Shown here in pieces: positions 6,534-7,046 of a stretch of 7,046 nt of DNA. Both the position numbers and the translations under genes were made by a program. The notes below the pieces were generated by a model. It was given only the letters and a program-made list of their open reading frames with translations, made no database searches and was not told the origin of the DNA. This stretch comes from Bacteroidales bacterium (GTDB taxonomy: Bacteria > Bacteroidota > Bacteroidia > Bacteroidales > UBA12481): NCBI GenBank assembly GCA_028707745.1, contig JAQWAJ010000092.1:1-7046 (forward strand). Direction: 5' to 3'. Every line of letters starts with the position of its first letter. The first letter of the stretch is position 1.

Positions 6534-7046
6534 ATGGATCCAAATTTCCCAAAACAGATACATGACGTATTGGTATTCAGTCAGGAAGAAGCAATTCGTT
6601 TGGGTAACGAGCAGATTGGCCCTGAGCATTTCTTTTTAGGCATTCTCCGTGCAGGGGAAAGCGATGCCATAGATGTGCTGGTTAATCTGGGCGCTGATCT
6701 TCCGAAAATTAAAAAGATGATCGAACAGAGAATACGGGTGAATGATCCGGATAAGGATCTTAAAATAAAGGATTTGCCTCTGTTGAAGCCAGCCGAGAGA
6801 ATCCTGAAGCTTGCCTATTTTGAGGCCCGCGATGATGAACCGCAGAAGGTGAGTACGGTTCATCTGCTTCTGGCGATACTGAAGGATGATACATGCATGG
6901 TAACGCAGATTCTTGAAGAGATGAGCATTAATTATAATGTTGTAAAGCAGCATCTGCAACAAGAAGATCTTCCCAGCGACAAAGCTGACTATCATGATGA
7001 GGATGATGAATCGGAGGGCCCTGCAGATCCGGTTAAAGGACAGTCA
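6534..7046 (+). CDS. clpC: Clp protease ATP-binding subunit, ClpC type (N-terminal part)
   Basis: The first 171 codons of a Clp/Hsp100 ATPase, cut by the window edge. The product would unfold proteins with ATP and feed them to the ClpP peptidase in the cytoplasm. What is visible is the double Clp_N domain. Repeat one runs to about residue 70, with FSQEEAIRLGNEQIGPEHFF (15-34) and LGILRAGESDAIDVL (35-49). Repeat two is at about 80-143, with LKPAERILKLAYFEARDDE (84-102) and STVHLLLAILKD (107-118). Then comes an acidic linker (144-166) leading towards the first AAA+ module, which lies outside the window. The paired '(G/S)xxHxLLAIL' signatures are diagnostic for the Clp_N family. ClpB and ClpA share this domain, but the acidic linker and the 'R-LG-IGPEH' style favour ClpC. 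The ATG at 6534 fits the family N-terminus (MDPNFPKQIHDVL) and has no Shine-Dalgarno sequence. The gene is divergent from gyrA. Confidence 0.92.
   Translation, partial: MDPNFPKQIHDVLVFSQEEAIRLGNEQIGPEHFFLGILRAGESDAIDVLVNLGADLPKIKKMIEQRIRVNDPDKDLKIKDLPLLKPAERILKLAYFEARDDEPQKVSTVHLLLAILKDDTCMVTQILEEMSINYNVVKQHLQQEDLPSDKADYHDEDDESEGPADPVKGQS

Noticed and set aside
6636..6995. 119-codon minus-strand frame opposite clpC
   Set aside because: Fully antisense to the conserved Clp_N domain and unlike any family I recognise.
1..7046. tRNA, rRNA, CRISPR arrays, insertion sequences, toxin-antitoxin or defence modules
   Set aside because: No cloverleaf, rRNA-like sequence, regularly spaced repeats, transposase or recombinase coding sequence, or defence-type gene was seen on either strand.

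Overview
The window looks like ordinary chromosomal sequence from a member of the Bacteroidota (Bacteroidetes), probably near the Bacteroidales. The evidence is the sequence style of GyrA and of the ClpC-type N-terminal domain, the lone TonB-like protein, and secreted proteins with short Lys-Lys-hydrophobic signal peptides. Start codons are preceded by A/T-rich leaders without Shine-Dalgarno sequences. At least two upstream regions contain the -7 element TAnnTTTG used by the primary sigma factor of this phylum. No exact genus can be named from the sequence alone.

Layout, left to right. Positions 1-133 (+) are the last 43 codons of an ATPase-like protein. It converges, with an 11-base gap, on a TonB-like envelope protein (145-915, -). 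A strong rho-independent terminator (975-1009, -) then closes the transcript of a secreted protein (1034-2182, -), which has a long charged low-complexity segment and a C-terminal OB-fold-like domain. A 270-base spacer (2183-2452) follows. Next come a secreted TPR protein (2453-3610, -), a 98-base AT-rich spacer with nested inverted repeats, and the complete gyrA (3709-6240, -). A 293-base divergent intergenic region (6241-6533) separates gyrA from the 5' end of a ClpC-type Clp ATPase gene (6534 to the window edge, +).

The genes cover housekeeping (DNA supercoiling by gyrase, protein quality control by Clp) and envelope or periplasmic functions (TonB-like protein, TPR protein, OB-fold protein). 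Nothing indicates one shared pathway. The four minus-strand genes probably form at least three transcription units: gyrA, possibly reading into the TPR gene, which also has its own -7 box; the OB-fold gene, ended by the strong terminator; and the TonB-like gene.

I found no mobile element, CRISPR array, tRNA, rRNA or obvious defence or biosynthetic system. The points most worth checking are the polyampholyte/OB-fold secreted protein, the naturally occurring glycine at a quinolone-resistance position in GyrA, the variant GyrA box, and the repeat-rich control region between gyrA and clpC. None of these clearly amounts to an undescribed system.
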